The position numbers and the translations under genes are program-made. A model generated the notes under the pieces. That model had not been told where the DNA came from, searched no databases, and saw only the letters and a program-made list of their open reading frames with translations. Below, piece after piece: positions 35,905-49,607 of a DNA stretch of 64,000 nucleotides. The DNA lies in the NCBI GenBank assembly GCA_033297075.1, contig MU858145.1:62001-126000 (forward strand). The letters run 5' to 3'. Numbering within the stretch: position 1 is the stretch's first letter; each line of letters starts with the position of its first letter. This DNA is from Rhypophila decipiens. Its lineage: Eukaryota; Ascomycota; Sordariomycetes; Sordariales; Naviculisporaceae.

Positions 35905-37832
35905 TTATGGATAGTCCAGCGCCTCATCCACACTGCCGTCCGTCCGTTTCCTCAATCGCCGTCTGCTCACCCCTTCCGATTCCAAGCCGGCATTGTGTGC
36001 ATCTACCCTGCCGTGCCTGATCTCCTTTTGCACCTGCTCCATGTCGATATTCGCGACGGCAGAGTCTCCGTCAAAGATCCTCGCGACCTCTTCCAACGTG
36101 GGCCCCTTTGTCTCGACGTAGAAGAACCACACGAATATCAGCTCCAGCAAGTCCCAGAGGGTGTAGAAGAGCATAAAGTTCCACTTGTGCGGAAGATTCT
36201 CCCATGCAAGCTTGTTGGTTTGGCTGTTGGAGTGAGTCAGCATATACACCGGCTAACAAATAAATAAAAAAGTGAAAAAGGGGGCGACATACTTTCCAAG
36301 TGCCAACGCGGCCTGCACGGTAATGTTCATAATCATCATGCCCTTGGCCCGCAAATGGAAGGGCAGCACCTCGAGCGCATAGGCAACCAACAGGCCAGAG
36401 AAACCGATGTCGTAAAAGATGCCAAACATCCAGATAAAGACCAGCTGCGCGTATCCGATGCCCAGGTTCTGCTCGCCGCTCTGCTCGTACATGGCCGCCG
36501 TAACCGTCCAGCACGCAAAACTGCCCACCATGCCAAAGGTCGAAATCAGGAACAGCGGCCGCCTTCCGAACCGATCCACATTCATGGCCGCCGCCACGGT
36601 GACAATCAGATCTAAGAGGATCTTGCCAGCCGAGATGCCCAGCTTGCGATGCTCGTCCGAGTCCGAGATGCCGGCGTTCACATAGACGCTGTTGATGTAA
36701 TTGCTAAACAGCGCGTTCCCGCTGTACTGCGAGATGATGCCCAACGAGACGATGATGGCCAGTCGCCACCTGTTTCCCCGCGTGTTCAAGAAGTCGCGGT
36801 ACTTGGTGCCCTGGTCCATGTCCTTTTGGATCCGGATGGTCTCCTTGATCTCGCGGAACTCGAACTGCACCGTCGCGTTGTTGATCTCCCCGCCGGCGTG
36901 CCATTTGGCCAGGATATGCAGCGCTTCTTGGTGGCGATCCTTGTTGACCAGGAAGCGGGGAGACTCGGGGATGAACCAGATGCCGATGAGCTGGATCGTA
37001 GAAGGAACAAGCTGCAAGAGCGTGATGGATCGCCAGGACCAGTCGTTCTCGATAGTCGACGTTCCGAGGGCGAGAAGGGTCACGAGGAGTGCACCGGCGT
37101 TCCACAGACAGTTGTACACGGCTGTTACGGGACCGCGGTGTTGAGGGTGACAAATCTCGGTTAGTAGGAGAGGGGACGACATTTGGGAGAGAGAGTTGCC
37201 GAATCCGAGCATGAACCGGCCGCCCATGTACACTTTTGTGGCTCTGTTAGTATACTGAAACGGTAAACTGAGAGGAACGGACAGGGAAGCATACTTCCGT
37301 ATCCTGTGCTAAACGCCGTGAGAAAGCTGCCGACCACCATGATGGCGCATCCGATCTGGATGGCCCGTTTGCGGCCGTAGTTGTCCGCTATAAAGGGGGT
37401 GATGAAGAATGATAGGACACTCCCGATGTTGAACATGTTGACCAGAATCGCCAGCTTGGAGTTCAGAACCGGGTCCTGGGGGTCATCGACCAGTCCCGGG
37501 AAGAAGAACTTGTTCCAGGCCTGGATCTGCTGAGACGTGTTGACGAGCATGCCATCATAGCCCGTCGTGGCCGAGGCAACCATGAGGATCGTCACCAAGC
37601 CATAGAGCTTGCGCAGGTGAGGTTCCTGCATCCAGTAGACTCGCTCGAACAACGGCGCCTGATGCCGTGGTGGGGGGGCGTCCTCAACTTCGACTTGGAA
37701 CGTCTCTGATGCGGCGGATTCGCGCGACATGGCGGTTGGGAAGGTCACCTTCTGAGAGGGAGAGAGCGTCCGAGGTTGTTGGTCGTGCTGGTCACGGTGT
37801 TGACGGTGAGGTTGGTCCCGTGGGTATGCCAT
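35905..37832 (-). CDS. MFS sugar porter (hexose/lactose permease-like)
   Basis: Predicted 598 residues from exons 37832-37295, 37232-36293 and 36223-35905. Introns are phase 1 (62 bases, TATACTAAC branch) and phase 2 (69 bases). Splicing gives STGYGMYMGGRFMLGFGNSL and LALGNQTNKLAWENLPHKWN. The sugar-porter marks are ATTGYDGMLVN in helix 1, ADNYGRKRAIQIG, GRFMLGFGNSL, WFIPESPRFLVNKDR, DRFGRRPLFLIS and FFYVETKGPTLEEVARIF. Twelve hydrophobic helices can be followed, with both ends cytosolic and a long charged N terminus (about 70 residues). Such proteins import sugars or related polyols by proton symport at the plasma membrane. The substrate cannot be told from sequence alone. A second in-frame Met at residue 35 (MSRESAASETF) could also serve as start. 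Confidence 0.93.
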
Positions 37833-40800
37833 GTTGGCCAGTAGTGGTCAGTCACTGTGTGACCGGTCCCGGAAGCTGACGTCGATTCACGATCCAAGGG
37901 GTATGATGTATGTCGTATAAGATAGCTCGGGTATATGCCGTGGCCTGGAACCAGACCTCTGAGCTCAGTGCTGGGCCGCTGGCTGTGAAATATGGCAGCT
38001 ATCGTCACCCTCGTTGTCGTCTTCGTCGCGGTCGTCGTCGAGAAGTCATCCCAGGGAAGAAAAAGAAAAGAGAGAGAGGAGCGGGAAGCAACAGGGAGTA
38101 CCCAGCTCTCGGGGACGATCCACCTCTAATAATACCTCTTCTGGAGGGACCCTTGGAACTGGACCAGAAGATGAGGAGCGCACTGACGGACTGAGGTGAG
38201 ATCAGGATCCAAGGGGGGCCAGGGTCTGGTACGCTACCAAGTAGTACGAACCACACTTGGAGTCCAGACACTGCGCATGTCGAGTTAGTAGTCGTTAGTC
38301 ACTAGTCTCGTGTATCCGTACTAAGAAGGGCACTTGTTGGCTTGAAGAAAGAAGAGACGATTCAAGGCTGGTTCGATGTAGCCAAATCGCCCATGGAGTG
38401 GACTCGTCGAGGCAGTATGATCCATGGAACTGAGGTCCGAACCCTGGAGCAAGAGCAGTCTGCCTGTCTCGTGCATGGGGCATGGAAGCATTTACATTCG
38501 GTATACGGAGCAGTCTGCATTGAAGAACGGACAGACGGAGCAGGGGTCGCAACGGTGTGGGTGGAGAAGGGGGAAAAGGGGGGGTCACTTGTACCGGATG
38601 GGCAAGACTTGACGGAATTGGGGTATCAGCGAACCGGGAACTTGTTTAACCATTTCTCTTCAGTCTCCAGTGAGCGAAAGCGAAGCCATTTCTTTCCCGC
38701 TCCCAGCAGAGGTAATGGTGGGCAAGCACCGTGGCGGAAGTGCAGTCGAAGCGGATGTACCACCCCGAATGAGACGCTGTGACGCTGCTTCATGAGCTAT
38801 TCTGGCAGTCTCGCCCGTAAACAATCTATTGTTCTATGTGCAAGCATCGAACCCAGAGTGTCTGGACACCGCCCAGAGTCGCAACCGATTCACGCTTGAC
38901 ATCTTGACAGGTGCGTCGCCAGACACAAGATCACAAGATACAGCCATCAGTGGGCGATCAACAATCTGGGGAAGGGGAAAAGGAGTGGAGTATCCGCACT
39001 CCACAGTGGACATTTCTCCCAAATTAGCGCTAGGTGCCTTGTGAAGTAGCTTCAACGGGGGCTGTGGTGGCGCGCCGGGAAACCGTCGTCGCTGTGAATT
39101 GTGAATGGGGCGGCTCTCCTCGGTAGCAAGACGAGAAAAAAGCAAAGAGTGATGTTTTGCAGATTGGCGAGTTCTGTGGCGACCTATGAGAGGCCAGAGC
39201 CCAGCAACTCCCGCTGCAGATGGCACCGAGTAGGCCCGGATGGGGAAATTCGGGAGAATGCATAAAGGCCGTTCCCAACACTCCAACTCGACATTTCTCT
39301 CACCTGTTGTGTTGTAAAGGTGGTCTCGATTGTTTTCTTCCTATTTTCCCTCAAGCTCTCAAGTTGTTCCGGGCAGGCAAATTCCTGTCCGCAGCCAATA
39401 TTGTGATGTGTACTGTACCGGTACTGTACGTACTGTACTGTGACAAAATGCATGTCTCATCCCATCACCCATCGACTTTACCGCAAGTAGAATTCACCGT
39501 CCTGCTGCAGCGGCTGCTACTGCAGACACACAGATCCAATACCGGCCGAGACTTGGCTGGAACGGGTAACTATAACGCTGGTGTCGCCTTACCAACGACC
39601 TTTCTACTCTCTTTGTGGTGTAGTGACGGAGAGTAGACTTGGAGGAGAGAGAAAAGGCCAAGGCGTACGGAGTACTCTTCCTTCAACCCGGAAACTGGAT
39701 CCAATACATTGGTCAAGACGCTGCGGCACGGCTCCTATGGCTGCAGAGGAAAAGCCTCGAGTTCGGTCTCGGTCCATGGATGACCTTATCTCTCGCGCCT
39801 CCTGTGCCCCGAACCAGAACATGCAGCGTTGCAGGCCAGCTGGACGCTGGCAGAACTTCGGAAGACAGGAGGCTCTTTATTCGCCAATTCTTTGCAACAT
39901 CGGCTGAACATCGGCGTACCAGCCTTTCACGATGGCACGACCTATTTCGATAGCAGTCCAGACGCTCGAGGTTTGAGAAATTGAGACGCCCCATAACCCG
40001 TACAAATCTCCAATGTTGGTTGTTCACGCAAGAGCTACTGGACGCTAAAAGAGGTAATAAAAATCCTGACACTCCCCGACACCCCTGTCCTGCCCTACAC
40101 TAACCCGTACTTCCCCGCAATCTCATTTGATTTGTTTCCATCGGGATCCAGGTCGGTCAGCACACATCGGTGACCAGTGCCTCGGCGGACTCGGCAAGGA
40201 CCAACAGGTCGCGAGGCCGAGACGGCCGAGCGGGGACTAGGGACGTGTTCCGTCGCATTTCCCTTAAACTTCTGTAGTATGACTAAGGCCCTGGTATGTC
40301 AAGTCCGCAAATAGTACGACTGCCACGCTGGTGGTCCATGTATAAGCTCGGCATTATGGAGTGTATAGACTCGTGCCAAGGCGTTGATATCTTCATATTT
40401 GAGCAACGACCAACCTTTGACGTCTGAGGCATTTTCCCCCAGCTCATCGGAGCGTCAGGTCAGGCTCAGGTTTCTTGGACGCTTTGGCGATTCTGGGCCC
40501 GGAATAGTTCAGAATTCACCTTCAGCTAGTTCCGATATTTCCACGGAACCGCATGGCACACAGTCCTCCTAGTAGATCAGAGAAAGACATTGCCGCGCAG
40601 CTGCGTTTACCGGTTGTATGAGGTTGCAGGAGTGTGGCCAGTAAAGCTACTGTTGGCTAGACGTGAAAGACATGATAGAGGCCGTAAATAGTGGCGTTTA
40701 GTTTTGATTGCTCATATCCAAGGTCTGGTTAAAGAAAGTGAAAGCTGAACGTAGAACCTTTCACGACAAGTCATGAGCCTATCAGACAATTTCCTTCATG

Positions 40801-43800
40801 TGCCGGGTTGGGTGTTGTGGAATGATACAGCCTCCTTGTTAACAGCCCCTATCCTGGACTGCATCGTAAATATTTGCGAATAGCTACCACACATGCTCAA
40901 ACAGTGGTTCATGATATCCAGGGTCACAAAAACGAGAACCCCAAGAACTCTCAGTGAATGACTTCCTGCGATCAATGTCTCTCAGTCTGTGCCACCGAGG
41001 AATACGCGTTTTAGTCACCCATGAGCCATGGATAGCGAAAAGCTTGACAGATTGTTTTCAGTCAAGACGGGATAAGGAGTATGATATCGAAGACCAAAAC
41101 ACGGAATCACAACGCCACGACATGGAGCTAGGCTTTTCTCCTCCCCCGTCCTTGTCCTCGTCCCTCGCAAGTTTATAGCCCGAATCACAAATATGAGACT
41201 AGGACATGTAGGTAATATGGCGCGGGCCGTCCCATGAAACGGGCATTTCAAGACTCGAAGAAAACATCCGAAAATAAAGTCATGACCGGGGACTTATGTC
41301 TCGACGTGGGGGTAAATCAAGGCACAGGCTTGAGCACGACATGATATCCTGTACGAGGACTCGGGGAGGCATATCTGATGCAGCTGGAAAAAAACACTAC
41401 TACGACCGGTGAAAACGTGGCTGGCTTTTTGCGTCAAGTTGAGTTAGAACCAAGGTGTGGCACACTCTACACAAGGCCCCAATTGCTATACATAATTCGT
41501 TCAAACGGTTGATCTGTGCACACCATCTTCTCCCTAAAACTACACAGTCTACTGTACTAAAATAAAGAAGGCGAACTAATAGTAATAATGCAATGCAGCC
41601 TGTCCGTCTATCGCTGCACGGCCTGCAGTTCCAAGTATATTTCGACCTCAAGAATCCATGTACATATATTGTCCATGTGCGTAAACAGGATTCTCCTACA
41701 AGCGACCATGTCCGTGCTGTGGGCTTTACAAGTGGAAGGATTCTAGTTCATCACGAAGAAACAACTTGATGATAAGAAAGAAACGCCATGGAAGTTTCAC
41801 CTCGTGCATCACGGCATCTGCAGCTACTTCAAATCGCAGCAGGGGGCCAAGGGGAACCTGCACGCTGCACGGGAGCCAATGTAGCTTCCCGCTTCCGCAA
41901 CACCCTCCAACTTTTCTTTTTCCTTCCCCTTGTCTAGTCTCCTTCTTTCGTTTTCTCATCAACAAGACTTCAATTCTCCTCCCCTCGCAAATATTGTACA
42001 AAGGTATGCACCGAAGGCCCACGCAGCATTCTTCATTGGATGGTGGATGGGTGGTACCATTGTCGAGTCTAGACTTTTTCCGTTGCAGTGAACCTCTGAC
42101 ATCCCTCTTTTAAGGCTTTATCACCGCTGTGCCTCAGCCAAGCTTTCTTGCGTCCGTCTTTCAAGAGCCACGGAGTGATTATCAAGAACAGCACTCGAAC
42201 CCATGTACGCGGAAACGCTGGAAAATCCCTCTTCTTCAGTTTCTCTTTGGCGTCTTTGCCTCCTCCTCGCTTCTTTGAGTCACAGCGTACAGTAGAATGC
42301 TAGCCAGTTAGTTCAAAGGCTATGACGGTCGACGAGTATCCGTACAACTCTGGAAACAATTGAGCGGAGGATTGGTGGTGCTGTTGGGCTCAGTCCCACC
42401 CCATCTCAACTGTGGTATTGTGTTTCCCTCTTAACCAATCATAGCCCGTGTACGAACCCCGATCCCTGCCACTCTCACACTTGGGAGCTTCGAGGTCGTC
42501 TTGGAGCGGATCTCCACGGCCACCAACTTACGGGATCATGGATCTCTTGGCAAGAGGGGGCCCAAAAAGTCGATCAGAAAAGTAAAAGAAAGCCTCGATC
42601 TCTTGTTGATGGGCTGATGTGCGGGTAAGACGGGAAGGCTTGTTTCTCCAAACCGCTTCCGTGACCCCTGCCATTCACTTTTCAGAAACTTTGGCGTTTC
42701 TCCCAGGGGTCAGCAGCCAGCCACAATGACTGACGTGATGGCCAGGAGTTGAACCGCAGCTCAGGATCAGGAAGCAAAACCTGGTTGAGATGCTGGTCTG
42801 GGCTGCATTAAAGCCCAGGATGAGATTTATTACCAAAGGACCGTGTCATGCCCTCAATCCAATCGAAGTGCTGAAATCCCATGTGGGACAAACCAAACCG
42901 ATGAGATACTTGGCGTCGAGACTGTCTGACCAGCGGCCCAGCCAGTAAGGCGTTGGCCGGTGGAAAAGGGGTAAATCCAAGTCATGGTAAACAAATCCCG
43001 ACATGGTGAGTTTCTACCACCTTCTTCCAAGTCGAGACATTAACCACTGGAAATTGATTACATTTGAAGATATCCCTTTTCCCAAGCGAACTGTTACGTG
43101 GTTGATCAACACCCGACATCCCGTCTCATCTTAGGTGCCCATTCACTCGAAATCCAGGTTCACAACAGGCGGAAGTCAGTGCTCCCTCCCGTGCCGTGTC
43201 CCGTCCCATACCCAAAGACGCACCACAGCTGGAAGTGACTTTGAACATGATGATCCAGCATGTCAAGGACGGGACGGCTTGCAACACGACGTCCAATCAG
43301 CCCCCAAGCATATCTCAGCTGTTGTTGGCTTCCAGTGGCAAAAGGAGGCGGCTTTTTTCGCTTTTATCCTCTTTACCAGCCGGTCCATGCCATCCCTTGC
43401 CTCTGCAGGACGGCAAGACAAGACGAGACAAGAGGCCGACACCGTCATCCTACCTAGCTGGCTTTAGCGAGCGGCTCAACCAAGGACTTGGTACGTAGCG
43501 GCGTCGACAGTCGCAGTACAATCATGTTCTGGAACAATGTCGTTACGATGGACGAACAAATGTCTACTTGTAGATCAATGCCGTTTCTTGGTGTTGATCG
43601 TGTGGTCTCGTGATCTGATGATCACCACATATCAACGCAACTCTACCACCATCACTACTACTAGTATTTGCCTGGTATATTAGGTTCCCCCCTACAATAC
43701 AAGCTTTGTAAGAGATGAATGAGCGAATAAATGGAGGGAACCGACGAACGATAGGGGAGCCCGCTAGAGTGGTTCAATCTCGCTTCTCGCCTATATATAT

Positions 43801-44916
43801 TGCTCACAAGACTCTCGGATGCGCGACTTACCAGGCAATGGTGTATTTGAGGCGGATCATGATTCCTGCTGTAACTTGCCTCCTAAATCTCGACCAGTGC
43901 TCTCCATAGAACGGCATCAACTTGAGAAGGGCGGCGTCTGTTGGGAAAGACGATTGCTTTGTAGTTCAGATACATCTACTAGGCTTTAGAGGATAAGAAT
44001 ACAATCATGCACTTAGTTTACTGTGCGCTGATTGCGTTTCTTTGGGACCTAAACTTCAAGTTGTGGTTGGAGGTGAATGACAACCTAACATCAAAGACAT
44101 CGACCACGAGCGACAATGATCAATGAGTAAAGAGGTCGCCACTGGAGGAAACACCGTGAGAAACTTGAAAATAAAAATATGTCGTACAAATAAACATCAC
44201 CACCAGTTCCATATCTGTGCTATCCAAGTAGCTTGAAAAAGATGCAGGTCTCGCAGCAGATGAGGCTTCAGAAGCTCGTATCAACCTGTTCGGTGTCCAG
44301 GAGCAGAAGAGCGTAACTATCCAGTTGAAGATGGCAACTCTCAGTCGGGGTAAATTGTAATGACACCTCCTTTATTGACTATGATCAGTGCTGACTGTCG
44401 TGCCAAAGTTATTCTTCGTATGGTTGTTCGTCTTCGACTTCTCACGACCTTCTGAACTTGTATCTTGATCCCTTATCTGCAGAAACACCGTCATGCTCTT
44501 CAAACCATAACTTACGGCCACAAATGTCGCCACAAGTCCTGAGCATTATTAAACGTTGGTGGAGAGTAGTTAATAGAGTTTAGTGACGGATGTGTAGATT
44601 TGAACTTGAAGTTTTATCTACTAGGTACCGAAGCGATAGGCTTTTATGGCAAAGCGCAGTATTGAACCTAAACCTTCATTCTTCGGACAGGAGAGAACAC
44701 GTAGGGGTATAAATTCCTCTCTTTCTCTTTTTGGCCATACTTCATCCTTCTCGAAGCAACTTCAAGTTCTAGCCCTCGGTTTCTAGCCGGACCTCAAAGG
44801 TCAAACCATCACTCAACAGAGCGCCATTGACCATCTGACAGCAGCCCTGTTGCTCCTTTCCGTCCACGCATCCCTACCAGACATTTCCATCCGGTTTCTT
44901 CTCTCACCTCCCCACT
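37833..44916. other. Gene-poor stretch, 7.1 kb
   Basis: The longest region without a supportable gene. Frames up to about 150 codons occur (for example 38342-38782 +), but they have low-complexity composition, no domain, no signal peptide and overlap others on the opposite strand. The left edge should contain the sugar-porter promoter. Composition stays close to the rest of the window, so it is not a long RIP tract. Non-coding RNA or very short genes cannot be excluded by reading alone. Confidence 0.5.
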
Positions 44917-46040
44917 ATGTCGGAATCCAGGACCTGGAAGTGCTTCGTCCTCCGGCACTCATTGCTCCGGCGCAGGGCCAAGGGTGTCTTGGAGGCCGAA
45001 GACACCATCTACTTCCGATTCGGCAAGCACACTGCCGACCCTCAAACATGTCAATGCCAACAAAGGAGCCACCAGGACCAGCCCGACCAGCCCGACAGCC
45101 CTTTCACTGGCTTGGGTGATGTGCATCCTCTCGTCTGGCTCTTTCTCATCCCGCTGTTTCTCAGCCTGGCACGAACTATCATGATGCTTTTCTGCTCGAT
45201 TCTTTTCGCCCTGCTAGCAGTGGTGCTGTCATTGCTTCTCCCGGGGGGCCCGTTCACTCGTTATCCAACCGAGTGGCACAGTGGCGTTGCTGCAGAATAC
45301 AGCAAGCTCTGGCCGGACAAGACTCACGGGCGGCACGGTGTCCTTCAGGAACTAAATCGCCTGGACGATGGACACCTGATCCTTCGCTTGAAGAAGGCTC
45401 CGGCCAAGTTGGAGAGGATTCAGAGGAACAAGAATATGGACTTGCGCGAGGGACTGCAAAAGAGAATCGACGTTGCGCTCAAGGCGTACGTCCTCATGAA
45501 GATTACGGGGACCCTGGCGCATTTTACCAGGGGCCAACAAATCCCAGAGGCTGAGGACCGGGAGGAGGACCTCCTTCGCGGCCATGATAGCTCTGAATAC
45601 CTCACATATTTCGTGTGCCCAGGACGTTGCTTCGGGAAGCACATGAAAGATGTCCGTATTTTGACTTGAGCGATCAGTCTGATGTCGAGCCTGGGCACGA
45701 GTCTGAGGAAAGGAGGTATCATACTTTCGGTGAGCATCTTCGGCAGGAGGTTGGAAGAAAGGAAGCGGAGGTTGCCTGTGAGAAGGCGAATGAGAGTCTC
45801 GAGGAGGAGGATCAAGACTGGCAGGAGGTATCGGCAAATGATGAAGAGAGTCATGACTGCGAGTATCCCAGTGAGAGGGGCGAAGGAAGCATCGCGTCTG
45901 GGAATGACTCGGACGCTTTTGACACAGATGCTGGGGACTATGATGACTGCGAGTACCCTAGCGAGAAGGAACAAGAGAGCGGCAACTCTTCGAGTGACTC
46001 GGACGGCTTCGAGGCGGATGAGGAATACTATTTCCAGTAG
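44917..46040 (+). CDS. Unrecognised membrane protein with acidic tandem-repeat tail
   Basis: The first frame (44917 to a stop at 45669) begins MSESRTWKCFVLRHSLLRRR and has two adjacent hydrophobic segments (VWLFLIPLFLSL and MMLFCSILFALLAVVLSLLL). A second frame (45615-46040) ends in a very acidic tail. A donor GTACGT at 45486 and acceptor CCCAG at 45622 (phase 2, 137 bases) join them into 328 residues, which favours one spliced gene over two. The tail contains two similar units of about 35 residues, HDCEYPSERGEGS and YDDCEYPSEKEQES, each followed by an Asp/Ser/Phe stretch. I recognise no family, and it may be lineage-specific. A simple frameshift near 45620 is the other explanation. The ATG follows CCCACT and lies alone at the edge of the gene-poor region. 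Confidence 0.5.
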
Positions 46041-49000
46041 GCGCCCGCGCAAAGTCCCTGAAGAATTTCAATCTACGGATTTCATGCTCAAAGACCCCAC
46101 AGTTTACATGTGCCACAATGCAAAAGGCAACCGAGGCTGTAACTGTGGACTATTTTCGTGAATGCGTGGTCTTGATCTCTGCCGGGACTAGGTTATCCAT
46201 GGAGAGAGGTAGTCATCTCCAGCTGAGACTCGCCGATAAGGTCGAGGCGGCAAGTTCTCAGTCAGCCCCGGCTTTGTTACCGAGTACGCGGTTCCTAATG
46301 TCTCAGGGGTAGCCTGCCAAGAGGGAGAGGCAAGACAAATAGCCCCCTATTTGAGTCAACAAAAGTAACGTGACTCTTCCAGTATGCATGGCTGTCTGAC
46401 ACAGTTGCCACACGGCCGGTCCATTGGGACGTCCAAACTTGAATGAAACGGGATTCACAATTTCACAGTGCCCATGGTCGGAAACCCCGTCTTGATCCGT
46501 CTCCTTGAGCATGCCGACTTGGATATCCCGAGAAGCTGAGAAACTATCCTGAGGTCAAGATGAGGCAGGCCCCTTTGATTAGCTAATTTATGACTTTTCG
46601 TCCCATACGTTTCTTGAGTGACGGGCTATGATATTTACTTGGATGGGCTGCCAGGCAACTCCCTGCCTTTACTTTCATGTTGTCGTTACCATCTCCCATG
46701 TGATACCGTTGCTTCTATCCGGGTACCAGCAGCAGTGACATGTCAAGTGTTCAATCATGCCTTCCCATGTCCCTGCCACCCCCCACGCTCTCTATCATGA
46801 TGCGGCTCAGATTCTAGTCTAAACTTCGGTCATGGTACATGCCTCACATCTCGGGCCAGCCTTCCGGCATCATTCCTGCCAGGCGTAAACAAGGCCTGGC
46901 ATTTCGGTCGGTCGGCCTCGGCCGTGACGAGACCTGATCGGGCATGAACCACGTTGATTGAATGCATTATCAACCGTGCAGACCAATACCATGTTTGTGC
47001 ATTTCTCACTGTCATCATCGTGGTCATCCTTGGCATATTTGATATCTGGCCAAATCTGGTAGCGAAGGTCAAGTGATCAACTATCAGTCATCAACACGTG
47101 CAGTCTCGTGTTACAAGTCCATGGTTTGGGCTCACTGAAACATTTCTTATTCCGTCAGCAGCGACGTCACAGATGTGACTGTGTAACAGTGACGGCTTGA
47201 CGGGCTGGGTAATCGTGAATGAGTGAGTGTGGGATGAGAGGAATTAACTAGTGAGATGATGTGAGATGAGCCAAACTGGTGAACAGAAAGGTAGCCAGCT
47301 CGTGTGGTTCGGGTGTCACGGCATAAAGCCATCCCACTCATCGTTTACAAATTTGTAATAGTTCAAAGTCACATGGTTCATCGCCTTGATGTTGTTACTG
47401 CACTGTTCTTCATCTTTGCCGTTGGCTGCACTGGATATGATTTCACACAGAGTTGGTGTATTTCATTTTGGCATGTGCAAGTAGTCACTGCTCCATGATC
47501 TATCACATCTCACAAGTGTTTTGGTGAGATGTGAGTTGTGAGCTGATGCGAGATAAAGGTCCACTGATATGAATGGAGGGAGATAAGCACCATCTCTCTG
47601 CCCAAGGCTGAAAGGGGACATGGCAAGCGACATACATACACCGGGCTCGGGCGTATTGGCGTAGAGAGGATTCGGCAACATACATGAAGAATTGGACGCG
47701 TGACCTTCAGGTTGCTTGGGGGTGCCAGTCTGAAAGCGTGAGCCAGCAAGCAACATACGTATTGGAGCTCCCGAGACAATTTCCATCATTCTAGCATAAT
47801 CACGGCTGTCACCACCGGTAGACCACAGGTTCAAATGTTCAATGAGGCCGTCAAGCACTCGACGTAACCTGTGATTTTGATTAGAAGCGGTCTGGTACCA
47901 GCAGCGTGTAAGCCAAATATAGGTATCCATGTTGAGTATGCGTCCTTGATTCAGGAGATTCGACATGACGATGACTGCCTAGTATGGTCCTTTTGACGAG
48001 CATCCAATGCAGGATCCATCCAAAAGTCCGGGCGGGCGTCGGGCACCGATCCCCGCATCTTTGTCGTCACGGACCACGGCGAGCGCTTCTATTCTTGGGG
48101 CGGAAACGGGGGGGCTTATTACCAACAATCACCCATCTGCCTCCTGCATGCCGACCAAACCGACTGGCAGTTGGCACCAAACAACAAGGTAGTTCGGATT
48201 ACGGTCCCCGGATTACATATCCGTGCCGACCGGATGCTGACATGTCATTCCCCTAGTGTGATTTTTCTGCTGTTGGAGTGCGAACTGTAAAATATTGCAT
48301 GCAGCCCTGTGTGGGCGCGATCCTGACTTGTATCGACATGAGTTGACTTCCGAACCTTGAGAGGGACCAACATGGCCATTTTAACAGCTTAAAGCAGTTG
48401 GTAATGCATGAGCTGGCAGCACGGCAGGTTAGTAAACAGAAGGGTAAAGCACAAAGATCTGGCACACCAACACGGCGTGGTTGGCAACACCAAAGGACCA
48501 AAGGTGGGTGGGGAAAGGGTCCGATGGGAATTGGGAAGTCCAGAAGAGAAAAGTGTGGGTTGCGTGGTCCGTGGATTTGTTCAGGTGAGCAGTTGGTTAT
48601 TCAGGGATTATGTAAATGCTTACCTGCCTGTATATTTGTAGGCGGAAATCAGCGGGAAAAAACTTAAGCCGCTGCAGGAAGGCCGGTGAGCAGCTTTGGC
48701 CGGCAGCTCCAGCACGTGGGCAACTTCAGCGTGGAAGTAGGTTACATATCGCGGCCCGGAATTCTAGGCAGATCTGTCGGTCAGCCGATCGTTACGTTTG
48801 GTTGGCTGGAGATCGTTCTTGGGAGAAGCACATGTCGGTACTTTGGTACTGTATACCTTCTCGCTTATTAACAGGCTTTACGCTCCTCGGGACTGTAATC
48901 TTTGTGTGGGTATCCGTAATCCGTACTGACTGGCAGTTCCCGTCCGTTCTTCAAGGTATTCTTACTGCCAGCTGGGTGCCTTGGCTAATTGTAGTTCTAG

Positions 49001-49607
49001 CTGCTTGAGCCTGTCAGCAGCAGCTGTAATGGCCATCGACAGTGTCACTTGACACCCGTAATTTCATCCTCGGCCAAACTGACCACTCACTGCACCGTCA
49101 TTTTTTGTTGGAATCTCGCGTCGTGTAAGGGTGTGTGGCTTGCTCGGTTGGTGTCATTTCCATTTAGCCTTTTCATACTCGCCGGATTTGATTCCAGCTG
49201 GCGTTACCTTGCTAGAGGTTGCCAGGTTGGGATGAGAGATCTTGTTCTTTTGGGTTTCTCCGCCCTCTCCGCCACTTTGCGTCCATGCCATGTCTGTTCA
49301 AACAACAACTCAAATCTGTGTATCGTGGAAAGCAGGTACGGCACATCAGACTTGGATCTATGGCCCTGTAGGGGTTTGTTTGTATGACCCAAAATGCTGA
49401 CCCATCCATTCTTGCAGAGTCCTACCACAGCAGTGTCACTGTCACTAGCCGGCAATTAGAGAGCAGATTTGGTGGGTTCAGAGGACAAAGTAAAGCCTCG
49501 GGGTTACCCGGCAGCAAGCATCGGAGCACGACAGCAAGCCAGGGATTCCACCTGCAGCAAAACCCTAAACAGCGTGGAAAAGTTAGAGAGGGAAAGTAGA
49601 AGAAAAA
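46041..49607. other. Intergenic, 3.6 kb
   Basis: Between the orphan gene and the ACS transporter, both plus strand. Frames up to 167 codons (47463-47966 -) were examined and not recognised. A perfect 11-bp hairpin lies at 47503-47534. The right end should hold the transporter promoter. Confidence 0.5.
47503..47534. repeat. Perfect 11-bp inverted repeat (hairpin)
   Basis: TCACATCTCAC at 47503-47513 is matched by its exact complement GTGAGATGTGA at 47524-47534, with a 10-base loop. Related GTGAGATG strings occur nearby (around 47250). It could be a MITE fragment or chance; no flanking duplication was seen. Confidence 0.6.

Noticed and set aside
38342..38782. Plus-strand frame of 146 codons in the gene-poor region
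   Set aside because: No family resemblance and low-complexity composition; likely chance.
43740..43810. Possible tRNA around GTGGTTCAATCTCGC
   Set aside because: The closing T-stem pair would be G-T instead of G-C and no 5' acceptor match exists.
45682..46161. Third open frame of 159 codons over the acidic repeat region
   Set aside because: Arg/Met-rich by-product of the repeated acidic codons in another frame.
47463..47966. Minus-strand frame of 167 codons
   Set aside because: No recognisable domain, signal or exon continuation; it overlaps the hairpin repeat and other frames. Not strong enough to call.
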